DNA of 6,898 nt from contig JAPOHQ010000051.1 in assembly GCA_029979375.1 (NCBI GenBank), positions 1 to 6,898 on the forward strand, in the 5' to 3' direction. Of the stretch, positions 5,950 through 6,898 are shown piece after piece (positions within the stretch are counted from its first letter, which is position 1; each line of letters opens with the position of its first letter). The notes under the pieces are model-generated. The model did no database searches. It was not told where the DNA came from and worked only from the letters and a program-made list of their open reading frames with translations. This DNA is from Microbacteriaceae bacterium (GTDB lineage: Bacteria > Actinomycetota > Actinomycetes > Actinomycetales > Microbacteriaceae). The position numbers and the translations under genes were made by a program.

Positions 5950-6898
5950 CTACCAGCCTTCGAGACCCTGGTAAAGGGGGAATTGCTCGGTGAGCTTGGT
6001 CACCCTAGCCCTTAGTGATGGAAGGTCCGCTCCAGCCTTTAGAGCCTCGGCGATGATGTCGGCAACCTCGGCAAACTCAACATCGCCAAAGCCCCGGGTC
6101 GCAAGTGCTGCGGTGCCAATGCGAATACCGCTGGTAACCATCGGCGGCCTCGGGTCATTTGGAACGGAGTTCTTGTTCACCGTCACGCCGGCCGCATGAA
6201 GAATGTTTTCTGCTGTCTGGCCATCGATTGCTGCATCGCGAAGATCAACCAGGACCAGGTGAACGTCGGTACCACCGGTAAGAACCGAGATACCGGCGTC
6301 CTTCATGTCCTGGTTGGTAAGGCGCTCGGCCAAAATGCGAGCGCCGTCAATAGTGCGCTGCTGTTGCTCCTGGAAGTCCTTGGTCATGGCGGCCTTGTAG
6401 GCAACGGCCTTTGCGGCGATGACGTGCATTAGCGGGCCGCCCTGCTGTCCCGGGAAGACTGCCGAATCAATCTTCTTGGCCCACTCCTCCTTGCAAAGGA
6501 TCATGCCCGAGCGAGGGCCGGCGAGAGTCTTGTGGACCGTTGAGGAAACCACGTCAGCGTATGGCACCGGTGATGGGTGAACCTTGCCCGCAACCAGACC
6601 GGAGAAGTGCGCCATGTCAACCCAGAGCTTCGCCCCGACCTCGTCTGCGATGGCCTTGAATGCGGCAAAGTCTAGGTGGCGTGAATAAGCCGACCAGCCG
6701 GCAATCAGAACGGCCGGCTTGGTTGCCAGCGCTTGCTCGCGAACCATGTCCATGTCAACCAGATAGGTCTCTGGGTTCAGCTCATAGGCGTGAGCCTCGT
6801 ACATCTTGCCGGAGAAGTTAAGCTTCATACCGTGCGTTAGGTGGCCGCCGTGGGCGAGCGATAGACCAAGAATCCTGTCGCCTGGGTTCGCGAGCGCC
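5950..6898 (-). CDS. glyA: Serine hydroxymethyltransferase (5' end beyond window)
   Basis: GlyA is a PLP enzyme converting serine and THF to glycine and 5,10-methylene-THF, the main source of one-carbon units. The frame stays open to the window edge, giving 315 residues; the missing N-terminus is about 100 residues. The Met codon at 6826-6828 is internal, because the conserved segment ALANPGDRILGL followed by LAHGGHLTHGMKLNFSGK spans it. Other landmarks are WVDMAHFSGLVAGKVHPSP, then VVSSTVHKTLAGPRSGMIL with the PLP lysine encoded at 6529-6531. FPGQQGGPLMHVIAAKAVA and SGIRIGTAALATRGFG, with the carboxylate-binding arginine, come later. It ends three bases before folD, so the two form a one-carbon operon on this strand. 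There is no sign of damage. Confidence 0.98.
   Translation of the reverse strand, partial: ALANPGDRILGLSLAHGGHLTHGMKLNFSGKMYEAHAYELNPETYLVDMDMVREQALATKPAVLIAGWSAYSRHLDFAAFKAIADEVGAKLWVDMAHFSGLVAGKVHPSPVPYADVVSSTVHKTLAGPRSGMILCKEEWAKKIDSAVFPGQQGGPLMHVIAAKAVAYKAAMTKDFQEQQQRTIDGARILAERLTNQDMKDAGISVLTGGTDVHLVLVDLRDAAIDGQTAENILHAAGVTVNKNSVPNDPRPPMVTSGIRIGTAALATRGFGDVEFAEVADIIAEALKAGADLPSLRARVTKLTEQFPLYQGLEGW

Noticed and set aside
5950..6828. Reading glyA as a complete 292-residue gene starting at the Met codon at 6828.
   Set aside because: The frame continues without a stop to the window edge and encodes conserved SHMT sequence (ALANPGDRILGL, LAHGGHLTHG), so that Met is internal and the gene is cut by the window.

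Overview
The window looks like chromosomal DNA of an actinobacterium with moderate GC content and tightly packed genes. A small-genome Microbacteriaceae-type lineage is my best guess, not a proven one. The clues are GTG and TTG starts, 4-base GTGA overlaps, almost no intergenic sequence, actinobacterial-style CoaD (IKGLRT) and FolD (VIGRG-TVGRP) motifs, and two start codons preceded at fixed spacing by a TANNNT box, as in leaderless actinobacterial transcripts. No rRNA, tRNA, CRISPR, insertion sequence or phage gene is visible.

Layout, plus strand: the 3' end of an unidentified gene (2-157) overlaps by four bases a fused ABC exporter half-transporter (154-1941). Thirteen bases later comes kynureninase kynU (1955-3256), and nine bases after that tryptophan 2,3-dioxygenase kynA (3266-4090). 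After a 25-base gap comes coaD (4116-4604), the penultimate enzyme of CoA synthesis. It overlaps by four bases a DUF177/YceD gene (4601-5095).

Minus strand: folD (5092-5946) lies three bases downstream of glyA (5950 to beyond 6898). Together they make and interconvert one-carbon folates: GlyA makes 5,10-methylene-THF from serine, and FolD oxidises it to 10-formyl-THF. The yceD and folD genes converge and share their stop region (5092-5095), leaving no room for a conventional terminator.

Functionally, KynA opens the tryptophan ring to N-formylkynurenine and KynU cleaves kynurenine to anthranilate and alanine. The linking kynurenine formamidase is not in the window. No gene for taking anthranilate further is seen, and an exporter sits immediately upstream. 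The genes are individually familiar. The points worth a second look are the kyn insertion next to coaD, the probable leaderless promoters, a changed motif in KynU, the missing rpmF after yceD, and the overlapped convergent junction. I found no convincing evidence of a wholly new system.
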